From: Glandiceps talaboti
Lineage: Eukaryota > Hemichordata > Enteropneusta > Spengelidae
DNA length: 62,000 nucleotides
NCBI RefSeq assembly: GCF_964340395.1
Contig: NC_135553.1
Span: 5,001-67,000 of the forward strand
Direction: 5' to 3'
Shown here: one piece after another, positions 49,813 through 58,200 of the stretch
Numbering within the stretch: the first letter of the stretch is position 1
How the letters are laid out: each line of letters opens with the position of its first letter
Program-made: the position numbers and the translations under genes
Notes under the pieces: model-generated
Told to the model about the DNA's origin: nothing
The model's input: only the letters and a program-made list of their open reading frames with translations
Database searches by the model: none

Positions 49813-51902
49813 AAAGTTTTCTCAAAAACAGCTGGCTCAATTCGAATGAAATTCAGTGCACATATTCTGTGGTTAATGGCTAGAATGTCAACAGTCGTCT
49901 GGCCTTTTTTATAATTTATCTTCAATACTATTTTTGCTGTTGAATTTAATAGAATTAAAACATGTTAGGCGTGACATTCAATGAAGCCAAGACAACTGTT
50001 CTAACCCACTGGACTTTCATTTCTATGAATCATTCATGAGCACCCTCGTTTATTTGTATAACAAAACAAATGTAGCATTTTTGCTTCCACGAGACTACAC
50101 TACACATACATTATGACGTTCTGTGACATCATGTATGTTACAGCATACATGTAGATGCATCTCACTAATAAATACACGGTTTATAGCCTCAGTAAAGAAA
50201 TGTTTAGTTCACTTAAGGGATAAGGCTAGGACTATCCATGGATAGTACAAATTCACTTCACATGCATGATTGCGCGTCCAAGACCAAGGTTGTCCACCAT
50301 GATTGATTATGTAAATATTATGCTAATTTGTAATGGAACATTTAACTCAGATGCCTGGTTAACCACTAGGGGGCACTTCCAGGTTGGTACAGACATCGGA
50401 TTATATTTATGTGTTCGAATCCTCAACAAGTAGCACGCATTCAATTTCTGTATCATGTGTATAGGACAGAGAATGTGCATTGTACATGTTGATTATTATA
50501 TCGCATGTTATACACTGTAGGTTATGTACATGTATGTGAACACAATTAGTATTTAAATAACAAAATATTTCAGAAGGGTTTTTTAGGAATACGACAAAAT
50601 ATAATCTGCGTCTGAATACAGACTAGTTAATGGCTTGAGCTGACTAGGTTTCGGTAAACATGCCATTAATATTAATGACCAATTTGCATAAGTAATGGTT
50701 TTTGATAATTAGGCTATTTCTTTGGAATGCACACTTCAAATTCAATAAAATTTAGTACATACAAATGTACATGCAATGATATCAAAGTACATGTGTAATA
50801 TAAAATTTGATAATATAGCTTGTAGTTTTAATGACTCATTTGCATAATTACTGATTTTCAGTATTTAGGTTATATTCTTAAGACTGCATGCTTCAAATTG
50901 AGTATAATTTGGTACATACTTCAAACATAACAAAATACACCTGTCTTGTTGATGTAGTTTCAGCTTTAATGGATCATTTGTACAATTAATTATTTTCAGT
51001 AATTAGGCTGAAGAGTGCAATCTTCACATTTATATAACTTGGTAAGTACATTCATGACACCAGTGCTCATGTCTCATAAAACTTACTCAAATTCAATATA
51101 ATTATGTACATACTTCAAACCTAACTAATTGCACATGTCCTGAAAAATGGTAGCTTCCAGTTTTAATGCATCACTGGCATAATCAACGACTTCAGTAATT
51201 AGGTTAAATTTGGTACACATTTCAAACATAACTACTCGTATATGTTCTGTTGCATTCCAACTGTAATTGTGTGTAGGAAAGAAAGTCTAACCACATTGCC
51301 CTTACGGAAGGTATTCAGTTGAAATCTGGTTATTGGTACGGCCAAATAAGTAACATTACTGAGTTGACCAAACATGGCCCTATGAAATAAAAATGGCAGG
51401 TGATTTTTGAGAAAAAGTGTATGTCATTAGTGAAAAAATTAAATATTGCAGTTTGGGCCATCTGTTGGCGAAATATAACAAAACGATGCGGGGTTTTTTC
51501 AGTTGTTTGTTCTTATCATCGTGGCGTAACGGCTAACGATACATGTAGTAGTAACGCCAGGGTTAGATTACATTCCTACGGAGTCAAGTACACTCAAATA
51601 ATTACAACACTACACATAAGAAAGTTGATTTACAAACATTTCTATAAGATACATATTTCTAACTTCTTTCGTTGGGTTAATTTCGTTTCATTGCCGATTT
51701 GTGGTGGTGTTAAACTATTTACGTGGTACGATTTAAAGTCCTGACTCATCCTTGTGTATGAAAATGAATCGTCCGTTACATTCGATTCGTCGATTCGATA
51801 TTGAGAATAAATATTTTTCAGTAAATTAAAAAAAAAGGAGTGTCCATTCGGTCATTTTGACAATTAAATAGTCTGATATATACTTACAATACTTTTCGAC
51901 AT
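29956..51902 (-). CDS. NPLOC4: NPL4 homolog, ubiquitin-recognition adaptor of p97/VCP (17 coding exons)
   Basis: Exons in gene order: 51902-51888, 49517-49437, 47487-47375, 47142-46909, 45563-45515, 41830-41736, 41488-41365, 40565-40386, 38047-37961, 37402-37331, 35635-35509, 34557-34397, 34283-34212, 33036-32938, 32500-32384, 31714-31600, 30128-29956. All introns are GT-AG, every phase agrees, and the 1914-nt reading gives 637 aa plus stop. Domains: ubiquitin-like/UBX-like N-terminus (1-80), Ser/Thr-rich linker (about 85-120), zf-NPL4 ([12 protein letters not shown] 149-160 and CKIKPGC...CTKC 207-227), an MPN-like NPL4 core (about 235-540) and a C-terminal NZF finger (C615, C618, C629, C632, with T619-F620). 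Family role: with UFD1 it binds polyubiquitinated clients and feeds them to p97 in ERAD and other segregation pathways; its MPN fold lacks peptidase activity. Human NPLOC4 is 608 aa; the excess is mostly the linker. Start chosen because MSKSI joins VVRIQSPDG in phase. Confidence 0.97.
30400..31300 (+). mobile_element. Family A repeat element, copy A1 (NPLOC4 intron 16)
   Basis: Repeated 'ttgctatgggtgtgg.cttgttgctaggcatatttgcatac' blocks, then 'accaaatttc' and 'gtttttga' blocks, ending in a perfect hairpin GCACAACTGAA-loop-TTCAGTTGTGC (31271-31298). No coding capacity. Confidence 0.65.
31600..31714 (-). CDS. NPLOC4: NPLOC4 exon 16
   Basis: [18 protein letters not shown] then [16 protein letters not shown] plus one base of Gly; family RSEQWATIEQL. 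Confidence 0.95.
32384..32500 (-). CDS. NPLOC4: NPLOC4 exon 15
   Basis: 39 codons, [13 protein letters not shown] then [18 protein letters not shown]. Phase 0 at both ends. Confidence 0.94.
32938..33036 (-). CDS. NPLOC4: NPLOC4 exon 14
   Basis: 33 codons, [13 protein letters not shown] then [13 protein letters not shown]; family FPIENRDVLGETQ. Confidence 0.94.
33491..33517. repeat. (TACCA)n microsatellite
   Basis: Five TACCA units within an NPLOC4 intron. Confidence 0.85.
34212..34283 (-). CDS. NPLOC4: NPLOC4 exon 13
   Basis: 24 codons, [20 protein letters not shown] then LIID. Phase 0; TTTTTTAG acceptor, GTAAGT donor. Confidence 0.95.
34397..34557 (-). CDS. NPLOC4: NPLOC4 exon 12
   Basis: [20 protein letters not shown] then [18 protein letters not shown]; among the most conserved blocks of NPL4. 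Confidence 0.96.
35141..35200. repeat. (CA)n/(CGCA)n microsatellite
   Basis: Mixed CACG and CACA units in NPLOC4 intron 11. Confidence 0.9.
35509..35635 (-). CDS. NPLOC4: NPLOC4 exon 11
   Basis: [20 protein letters not shown], then [12 protein letters not shown] and one base of Gly. GTGAGT donor. Confidence 0.95.
36139..36192. repeat. perfect 27-bp tandem duplication
   Basis: Two identical 27-bp units (36139-36165 and 36166-36192) beginning 'gccttggtgtttcac', in NPLOC4 intron 10. Confidence 0.95.
36390..36815 (+). mobile_element. Family C repeat, copy C2
   Basis: About one and a half units with 'aatatggctgccattcag', 'gtgtctgtgataggaag' and 'gaaggtcaaggtctcaaaag' blocks, running straight into a minus-oriented Family B copy. 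Confidence 0.55.
36816..37140 (-). mobile_element. Family B repeat element, copy B4
   Basis: Starts 'ttttgtagggaagtgtgctt' with a CTGT array (36836-36887), as copy B1 does, then 'attaattagcctaattaatg' and 'aatttggtacatac' blocks. Lies in NPLOC4 intron 10. Confidence 0.5.
37331..37402 (-). CDS. NPLOC4: NPLOC4 exon 10
   Basis: 24 codons, [12 protein letters not shown] then GTVKHVRNM. The VGWIFTDL motif is diagnostic for NPL4. Confidence 0.93.
37961..38047 (-). CDS. NPLOC4: NPLOC4 exon 9
   Basis: 29 codons, [19 protein letters not shown] then IASKLGLRK; family equivalent LLEDPKAEVVDEIAAKLGLRK. Confidence 0.94.
38880..40172 (+). mobile_element. Family A repeat element, copy A2 (NPLOC4 intron 8)
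   Basis: Starts 'ccaatggcattgtagcacaa', continues through four 'ttgctatggg...cttgttgctagg' units and 'accaagtttca' blocks, and ends 'ctatagcactactgaacc' with a hairpin (about 40138-40170; one mismatch in a 12-bp stem). A short degenerate TA tract (39908-39923) lies inside. Confidence 0.65.
40386..40565 (-). CDS. NPLOC4: NPLOC4 exon 8 (MPN-like core)
   Basis: 60 codons, [20 protein letters not shown] to [10 protein letters not shown]; start of the NPL4 MPN-like domain. Phase 0 at both ends. Confidence 0.96.
41003..41068. repeat. (GT)n microsatellite
   Basis: 33 GT units in NPLOC4 intron 7. Confidence 0.97.
41365..41488 (-). CDS. NPLOC4: NPLOC4 exon 7 (zf-NPL4 part 3)
   Basis: [17 protein letters not shown], then [18 protein letters not shown]. 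Contains the second set of zinc-binding cysteines (207, 213, 224, 227). Confidence 0.96.
41736..41830 (-). CDS. NPLOC4: NPLOC4 exon 6 (zf-NPL4 part 2)
   Basis: [20 protein letters not shown] then AYMRKLTGG; matches the family block PFDEDYL...[21 protein letters not shown] donor. Confidence 0.95.
42866..42970 (+). mobile_element. Family B repeat fragment, copy B5
   Basis: 'tttaaactgaatacctccc' followed by 'ggaaaccataggtttttgct', the Family B start, in NPLOC4 intron 5. Confidence 0.5.
44050..44835 (+). mobile_element. Family A repeat element, copy A3 (NPLOC4 intron 5)
   Basis: Starts 'ccaatggcgctgcagcacaa' and ends 'catgcctatagcacttgtgc', after a GACA tract (44778-44800). Same block order as A1 and A2. 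Confidence 0.65.
44836..45120 (+). mobile_element. Family B repeat, copy B6
   Basis: Two units with 'ttcttaagatatagcctaat', 'ttcattaattatgcaaatta' and 'ggttgatgtatgtgccaaat' blocks, joined directly to A3 on the left and to Family C on the right. Confidence 0.6.
45121..45412 (+). mobile_element. Family C repeat 3' end, copy C3
   Basis: Two 'accaagtttgaa...atcggtccaggcatctcc'-type blocks, 'ggacggatggacggatgg', then a terminal hairpin AGTCCC...GGGGACT (45378-45410). Corresponds to the 3' end of C1. Confidence 0.6.
45515..45563 (-). CDS. NPLOC4: NPLOC4 exon 5 (zf-NPL4 part 1)
   Basis: [16 protein letters not shown], the first zinc ligands of zf-NPL4. 49 nt, entering in phase 2 and leaving in phase 0. 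Confidence 0.93.
45565..46562 (+). mobile_element. Family A repeat element, copy A4 (NPLOC4 intron 4)
   Basis: Starts 'gtgttgtagcacaactgttg' and ends 'catgcctatagcactactg'. Contains the large CA array 46310-46529 where other copies carry a GACA tract. Confidence 0.65.
46310..46529. repeat. (CA)n microsatellite inside Family A copy A4
   Basis: About 220 bp of CA with TA, GC and TC interruptions. Confidence 0.97.
46909..47142 (-). CDS. NPLOC4: NPLOC4 exon 4
   Basis: [10 protein letters not shown], a Ser/Thr/Pro-rich linker rich in SSS runs, then [17 protein letters not shown] (family: VVEDEIDQYL...DGKI). Donor GTGAGC lies inside the Leu codon. Confidence 0.95.
47375..47487 (-). CDS. NPLOC4: NPLOC4 exon 3
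   Basis: [18 protein letters not shown] to SITSMKI plus two bases of a Lys codon; GTAAGT donor. Rest of the ubiquitin-like domain. Confidence 0.94.
47584..47613. repeat. short perfect hairpin
   Basis: GCCCACTGTGTTT, loop GGAT, AAACACAGTGGGC: a perfect 13-bp stem in NPLOC4 intron 2. Confidence 0.85.
47790..48095. repeat. degenerate minisatellite (about 75-80 bp period)
   Basis: 'ctttgaaaccatgct' and 'tcatcattgacagtcacac' type blocks recur about four times across NPLOC4 intron 2. Confidence 0.6.
49437..49517 (-). CDS. NPLOC4: NPLOC4 exon 2
   Basis: 27 codons starting [13 protein letters not shown], phase 0 at both ends. Preceded by TTTCTAG and followed by GTTTGT. First beta strands of the ubiquitin-like fold. 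Confidence 0.93.
49634..49811. repeat. (GT)n microsatellite
   Basis: About 178 bp of GT with short GCAC/GTAT interruptions near the middle, in NPLOC4 intron 1. Confidence 0.97.
50640..51335 (-). mobile_element. Family B repeat element, copy B7
   Basis: Four degenerate minus-oriented units ('atgacycatttgcataattac', 'attcaatataatttggtaca' type) ending in 'cttacggaaggtattcagtt', the complement of the Family B start. Lies in NPLOC4 intron 1. Confidence 0.6.
51888..51902 (-). CDS. NPLOC4: NPLOC4 exon 1 (coding part)
   Basis: Five codons, MSKSI, then GTAAGT. Phase 0. Equivalent to the start of the N-terminal ubiquitin-like domain. Confidence 0.88.
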
Positions 51903-52222
51903 TTTAGATTTCCTCTATAGTGTTGGTGTGTTTCAAAATTCCCCAAAACTGAAATATTTGCAAATTCACAGGACTTTATAAGGAGGCTGCCATGTTGAAT
52001 GTGGAAATCTCGAGAAATCTCGAATGGTCGAGATTCAACAGTGGCGTGAATTATTCTCTCTTTTCAAAAAAAGATCGGCAACTAGCTATAAAGCCTATTT
52101 TCAAAAAATTAAATATATACAATTCTGGGTTTTTTTCATACATGATAACAATTTATTATGAAATTGAAAACACGAAACCTATCATGGTTATGTCACGTGA
52201 CCAAAGCAAACGTCTATTAAAA
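51903..52222. promoter_or_regulatory. probable bidirectional promoter of NPLOC4 and the RPxSAK gene
   Basis: Exactly 320 bp separate the divergent start codons. The interval contains GTCACGTGAC (52192-52201), a palindromic E-box of the USF/TFE type, GCCATGTTG (about 51988-51996, YY1-like) and a TCTCGAGA motif near 52010. No TATA box is seen on either side at a useful distance. Promoter function is inferred from layout. Confidence 0.6.
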
Positions 52223-52268
52223 ATGGCGGAAGACCTGACGCCGAACAGGATACTTCAGGACAGCAAAG
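52223..52268 (+). CDS. RPxSAK gene exon 1
   Basis: MAEDLTPNRILQDSK plus one base of an Ala codon; donor GTAAAT. Joins exon 2 in phase. Confidence 0.7.
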
Positions 52269-55200
52269 GTAAATGTTTTAGCGTAACAAGCCCATTCGCC
52301 AGGGAAAATTTAACAGTTAAAAGTTATCTGCACATTCATTTTTGTCACAACGGATAGTTACTCAACCTCTACGGTGGTATAACTTTCTGTTATATTTCAG
52401 GTGGTATTTATTTTTGGAGTTTGTTTACATCTTTCAATGTCAATGTCAAACTTAGCTCTGGATTAAATAGGCTACGGGGTTTCGACACGTCTTCTCCCAC
52501 TTCCCATGGGAGAAGACGTGTCGAAACCACGTAGCGTATAAATCCAGAGCTAGTTATAACTTAGCCCGTATAAACCATCATTTCGCTGACAGTATTGAAT
52601 GATTTATACCCACCCACTTGGACCACAGGGTGCTCAGGCTCAGTTAGTTTTGTTTACAAATGTGAGTTCTAAGCATATTTGTAATTGTTCTAGCAAGGTG
52701 GATTTTGACTGATCTGAAGTCAATTTATGGCATTTTTTTCAGGATATGAAAATTATAATAGTACTCATAGTACTTGATCAGTTGCAACCCTTGTATTGTG
52801 GGTTATTTGCATTTGTGACCATTTCGGAAGGGGGGGGCAGTGTTTGTTCGTTGGTTTGTTGTCGTTTATTCATGTATGTACCTACTCATGTGTCGGGTAG
52901 TTTGTTTGTTTGTTTATTTATTTATTTGTTTACTTGTTTGTTTGTATGTATGTATGTATGTATGTATGTATGTATGTATGTTATTACATTGTATGTATGT
53001 ATGTATGTATGTATTTGTAAACAAAACTAACTGAGCCTGAGCACCCTGTGCTTGGACTGCCATGCATGACAACGTGTACTCACCAATAGCTAACAATTAC
53101 ATGTGATTAGTATGACAGATAAGTATTATACTGATCGATGTTACTTCACAAAGAATCGAAAAATCAATCAACTTTCGTCATCAGCACTTGTTTCCCGAGG
53201 TATGTTCCTGAATACAATAAGATATTAATAATATTGAGATACTTGGCAAATAATATATGAAAGGAGTAATATAACAAGGTTTCTGGGATCATGTAAGTCT
53301 ACACACGGTCATTTGCTGAATATCTCAATATTATCAATATTTTATTGGTTGTATTCTGAAGCATATCTCGGGAAACAAGTGCCTGTGTAGTATACATGTA
53401 ATTTATAAAAGGTCTAACATTAATTAATATTATTATTATTATCGTCCAACTTTGGAATTACTTGTTCAGTGTTATGGACACAGGGGACTTTGAAGAACAT
53501 GAACAAGAACATGTTAATTCAAAAATTCAAAATTACCATTGACTAAATTGTATTTCTTACTACAGACTAAAGACAAACAAACAATTATCCCTAAGGGGTA
53601 CACCATTTGATTTCTGTGGGTTGAGGATTTCGAGAAGAAAAAAATTGCCACTTGCTAAAACCAGGAAAAAAAATGTTGCTGACCAACTCGAGACAAAAAA
53701 AAGTTTTGTTTACCAGGGTATGAGCTTTAAAAAAGATTTGTGGTCCTGCAAGTGCAGAAACTAGCAAAAAATGTCAAATTCCCAGGTACATGTGTTTCTG
53801 ACACTTTAAAGTTTCTTGTCAAAGGTTTTTACTGACTGTTGCCAAATGCTGAAACAAACTGAAACACTACCATCATATCAAATTGCTAAGAATGCTGACC
53901 TGACTTAGTACCATGAACGAATCCTGTAATTTTTCATAATCACATGGTGTGGCATGCAACAATATACTTGGAGGATTTTTCTTGGTGTTAGTTTTCTGAA
54001 TTTCAAATTTCAATTGTGATCAGGAAAGGACATTGTTATCACCTTCACATGTTAAAATACCACCAGCTAGTACTCATTTAGTCCTTAAATTTCAAAAATT
54101 TCTAAAAGCATACCCACCCCCACACTACTTTCTTGTATTTTGATTGAAAGTTTAACTAGTATTGTTACCAACTTGACATATTAAATGGCATCATGCACAA
54201 AGCATTCTTTTAGTACTTGAATTTCAAAAATTTCTAGGGTTACCCATCCCACAATGCTCCCTTGCATTTTGATTCAAATTTTACCTCGTATTATTACTAC
54301 CTTGACATGAATATTTTAAATACAAAAATGTAGCTACCACCAGAAAGCATTCTTTTAGTCCTTGAATTTCAAAAATCTCCAGGTGCAGGAGGGGGAAACC
54401 CCCTCCTGTATCCTCCCCCTTGACTCCCTCAAACTTCTGTTCAAATTTTAGTGCCTACAGTACTTTTCAACTTTACGAGCCACTTTGGGAATATTAAAGC
54501 TGCATTCATTGTTACCTCTTACTTCTGAAATAAGCTACATTCATCATGTATGCCTCCTATTATGAGGAAATTCAATTTCAAAAATAAAAAGTTACATGAC
54601 ACAACATGTCGAAAAGTAAAAAAATATTTCAATTAAAAAATTTGCTGTACCCCTACTTGGCAAAATCAAATGGTTTGCCCCTGAATGGCTGTATTGCTAA
54701 GTTCACCAATAATCCTCATGAAGTCAGGCTGTGAAATCAACACCTCTATTTCTGTATTCTCTAGAAATCAACACATTGAAAATTTGGACACATTTTTGTT
54801 AATATCGTGTAAAGCATAAAACTTGTTTTAAATATGTTATTGTTAATTTAATTAAATTAATAACAAGAAATCATAAACATGTTTTACAATTTTCACCAAA
54901 CAGATTATATAGCTACATGGTAATACATGTACTGGGAGAAAGCTAATCAGTGTTAACAAGAATTACAAAGCTTACATTTGTAATGGAACCTCCTCTATTT
55001 AACACTATCATAAACAAGTTTATAGTGAATACTGTACTCCAATAGACTTTTGGTATTGAGACAGGGTTTATGTTATGAATCAAGGATGTTGGCCTTTGTA
55101 GCACACTGAGTCAGCAGTGCACCTGTCACCTGCGTTTAGGAGGTCTCACTTTTGAATCCCAACTTTTTTCCTACTTAGTTTACATATACTACAGCCTGTA

Positions 55201-58200
55201 AGTATTGCAACATACACATGTATTGTTACATAAGTACATGTAAGAACACAATATTATGGTTATGTTAGTCTCTGCATCCATGGTTACAGGTAGTCCTTTG
55301 CATAACCAATGTGAAATATATTGACATAAAATACAGTATAATATGCAAGTACACTTAATCTCAGGATTACATTTTATACATGTAGTCCAGATAATTGAAA
55401 TACATGTAATAATACTTTTCACATTCATACACATGGTTTTTAACAGTTTTAACTATAAATACAGTGTTCCCATGAGAGTTATATTTTGGGTATCTTATCA
55501 AACCAAGATGTACATATGTATCATATAACTCATATTACTGTAGTTGATATATTTACTAGTTTGTTTTAGCACCAAACACTTGCAGAAAATCCAATGAAGA
55601 AATGTATTTTTCTTGATAGATGCAATAAAGATTCTATTCTATTCTATAACATATCTGTCAATGAGTAACTTATAATTATGTGATTACTTCATTTACTTGA
55701 TATAGGTACTAGGCAGTTCGTAACCTACTATACATTGGTCAATGATTAACTGTCACTCAGTGAATGTATCATTTCATTTCTTCAACATAATTCGTGTCAC
55801 CTGTTGGTGAATTGGTAATACAGTGGAAATGGGGTTGGTGTGGCATTTCACTGATGGAGTGTTTTGAGTTTATTATATATATATTGCTATATATAACTAT
55901 TGCGCTCTGCCGGTATAGAGCACTGTCTTAGCAGATTGATACTCACCGGAAAAGGGCTCATTGTTTCTTTTCAGTTTCCAAATGTGTTTTGATAGTTCGG
56001 TGCTGTTTTCGTGTTTTTCATGTTTGAATGACTGTTTGTGGTTGGCGTATCTCTGTTTGAAGTTGTTCTCTGTTAGACCGACATATACTTTTGGGTTTTT
56101 TTTCCATGGACGGTGGCTTGGTATATGATGTTTTCCGTTTGGCATTCGCTGTTCAAAGGGCAGGTGTCCTTCTGTCTGCAATTCTGTCTGATACGCCAAC
56201 CACAAACAGTCATTCAAACATGAAAAACACGAAAACAGCACCGAACTATCAAAACGCATTTGGAAACTGAAAAGAAACAACGAGCCCTTTTCCATATCCT
56301 GATTCATCAGCAAGACAGCCCAAGCATACACCAATAAAACAAAACGATGCAACCTGTGTTTAACCGAAAAACTAACCATCATTAAAGCAGACAAAAACTC
56401 CACACTAAACAAAAGAACTGAGTTGATATCCAAATGCCGACACAAGAATAAGTTTTATTTGTCCAACTTCAATAGAGCATCTATCACCTAAACTAAACCT
56501 GTTAACTAACGGAACATCAAAGCCCAACATGTAACAACCCACCAACACCTACTTGTCTGCACCCAATAACTCACACAATAACAACCAACACCTCAACACA
56601 CACAACACCAACCCACCAACACAGACAATAGTGATGATATTTCTATTGTCTGCACTCTATATAAACACACACCCAGTTGATTCTCTGATGAAAGCTGACT
56701 TTGAGTTCCTCGAAGTCATCACCAACGATTTTCTTAGAGACAATTCATACCCTTTGTGCTCTCTTTTGAGAATCCGCCTATTTAAATCACTGTTTCAAGA
56801 GAGTGAAAACGCGTAAAAAAAATATGCGCCCTAATTAGTGTTTTTACTGTATTTCATGTTACCTTTGATTTGTACACACTTGTGTGAGATTTCTGAAAGA
56901 AAATAACTTGAAACAATTTTCTGAAAATGGATTTTAAAAAAAGCTTTGACAGGTGATATGACAGCAGTATTACATGACTTGTATAATATAGAAATTTGAT
57001 TGAGTGTCATGACAAGGTTGTAATAGTCTTGATTGCAGGGACCCAACCCAATAAGTATTGTACACCATGGGTGAGGCATTAGATGGAATACAAAAGAGGA
57101 TGGTTAAAGAACAGGCAGTCTGACTCATTCAGGCATTGTAGATAATATACATTGTAAAGAATACATTTTGCCACAATGCTTTATATTTACATTTCTTTCA
57201 AAGTTGACTGACCTGAGTAAGGAATCTAGAGCAAGCAGACTACGAGATTTGTAGGACATTTGTGTATGTTACATGTATATTATATTATATTATATATATG
57301 TGTGTGTGTGTGTATGCGTGTGCACGTGTACATGTATGTGTGTCTATTTATACATTATGTATGTGTGTTTTCTGATGTATTCTTCAATTTAAAGAACTTT
57401 TTCCTATGGTACGTTCCATGAACATGATTATTAAACCCATATTTGTATGTTTATCTTAATCCCACAGCTGTGAGAAATAAGCCACCATCTGGGAAGTCAC
57501 CAATTCATGTAACATACACAGCAGCTAATCAGTATGCAAGGGAAGTTAACTCAACTAGTTCCAGGCATCTTCTTTTTGAACCTTCTAAAACTGCCATCCA
57601 AGAAGTAAAATATCCTCTTAGAAAGAGACCTCTCAGTGCGAAAGCTACTCTAACCACAACTTCAAATTTACAAACTTTACAACTAGAAGAAAATGATTAC
57701 ATTAAGCAACAAAGGCAACAAACACAGAAAAGGGAAAGTAATAAAGAGGAGGGGGTACACAATTATACTCAGAATCAGAGTGGAAAGACATCAAGATGTG
57801 AAAGTTTGCCACCAAAAGTTCAAAGTGCACCCCCAAAAGTACAAAGCAGTACATCAAAACATCTCTTATTTGAACCAGTGATCCTCCCAAAACAATTGTC
57901 ATCACCATCATTACTTGACTCAAATTCAATAGTGCATAACAACAGAAGACCACAAAGTGCAAAGGCAAGACTTGAGTATGGAGAAAAGTCCACTCTTAGG
58001 AGCAATCATGACACAAAAACAACTCGGTTTTCCAACAACAAGTTTCATCACAGCCAGTCAGATAGCTCAATAACACAACAGCATGTAATCAGACAGAGGC
58101 CCCAGTCAGCCAAATTTGCCAAGGAGAAAGATTCAGCAATACAAAGGGATGCAAGAAGGAGGCCAACATCTGCTAAACCATGGATTGAGTACAACAAAGA

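Noticed and set aside
51515-51580. tRNA-like sequence (TGGCGTAACGG A-box-like)
   Set aside because: The B box is poor (GGTTAGATTAC) and no cloverleaf can be drawn; at best a decayed SINE head.
53170-53192. Extra hammerhead core (CTGATGA then CGAAA, minus strand)
   Set aside because: No room for stem II between CTGATGA and GAAA, and stem I does not pair.
56553-56816. 87-codon plus frame after the PLE tail
   Set aside because: Asn/Thr-rich low-complexity start and no recognised domain; probably PLE 3' noncoding sequence.
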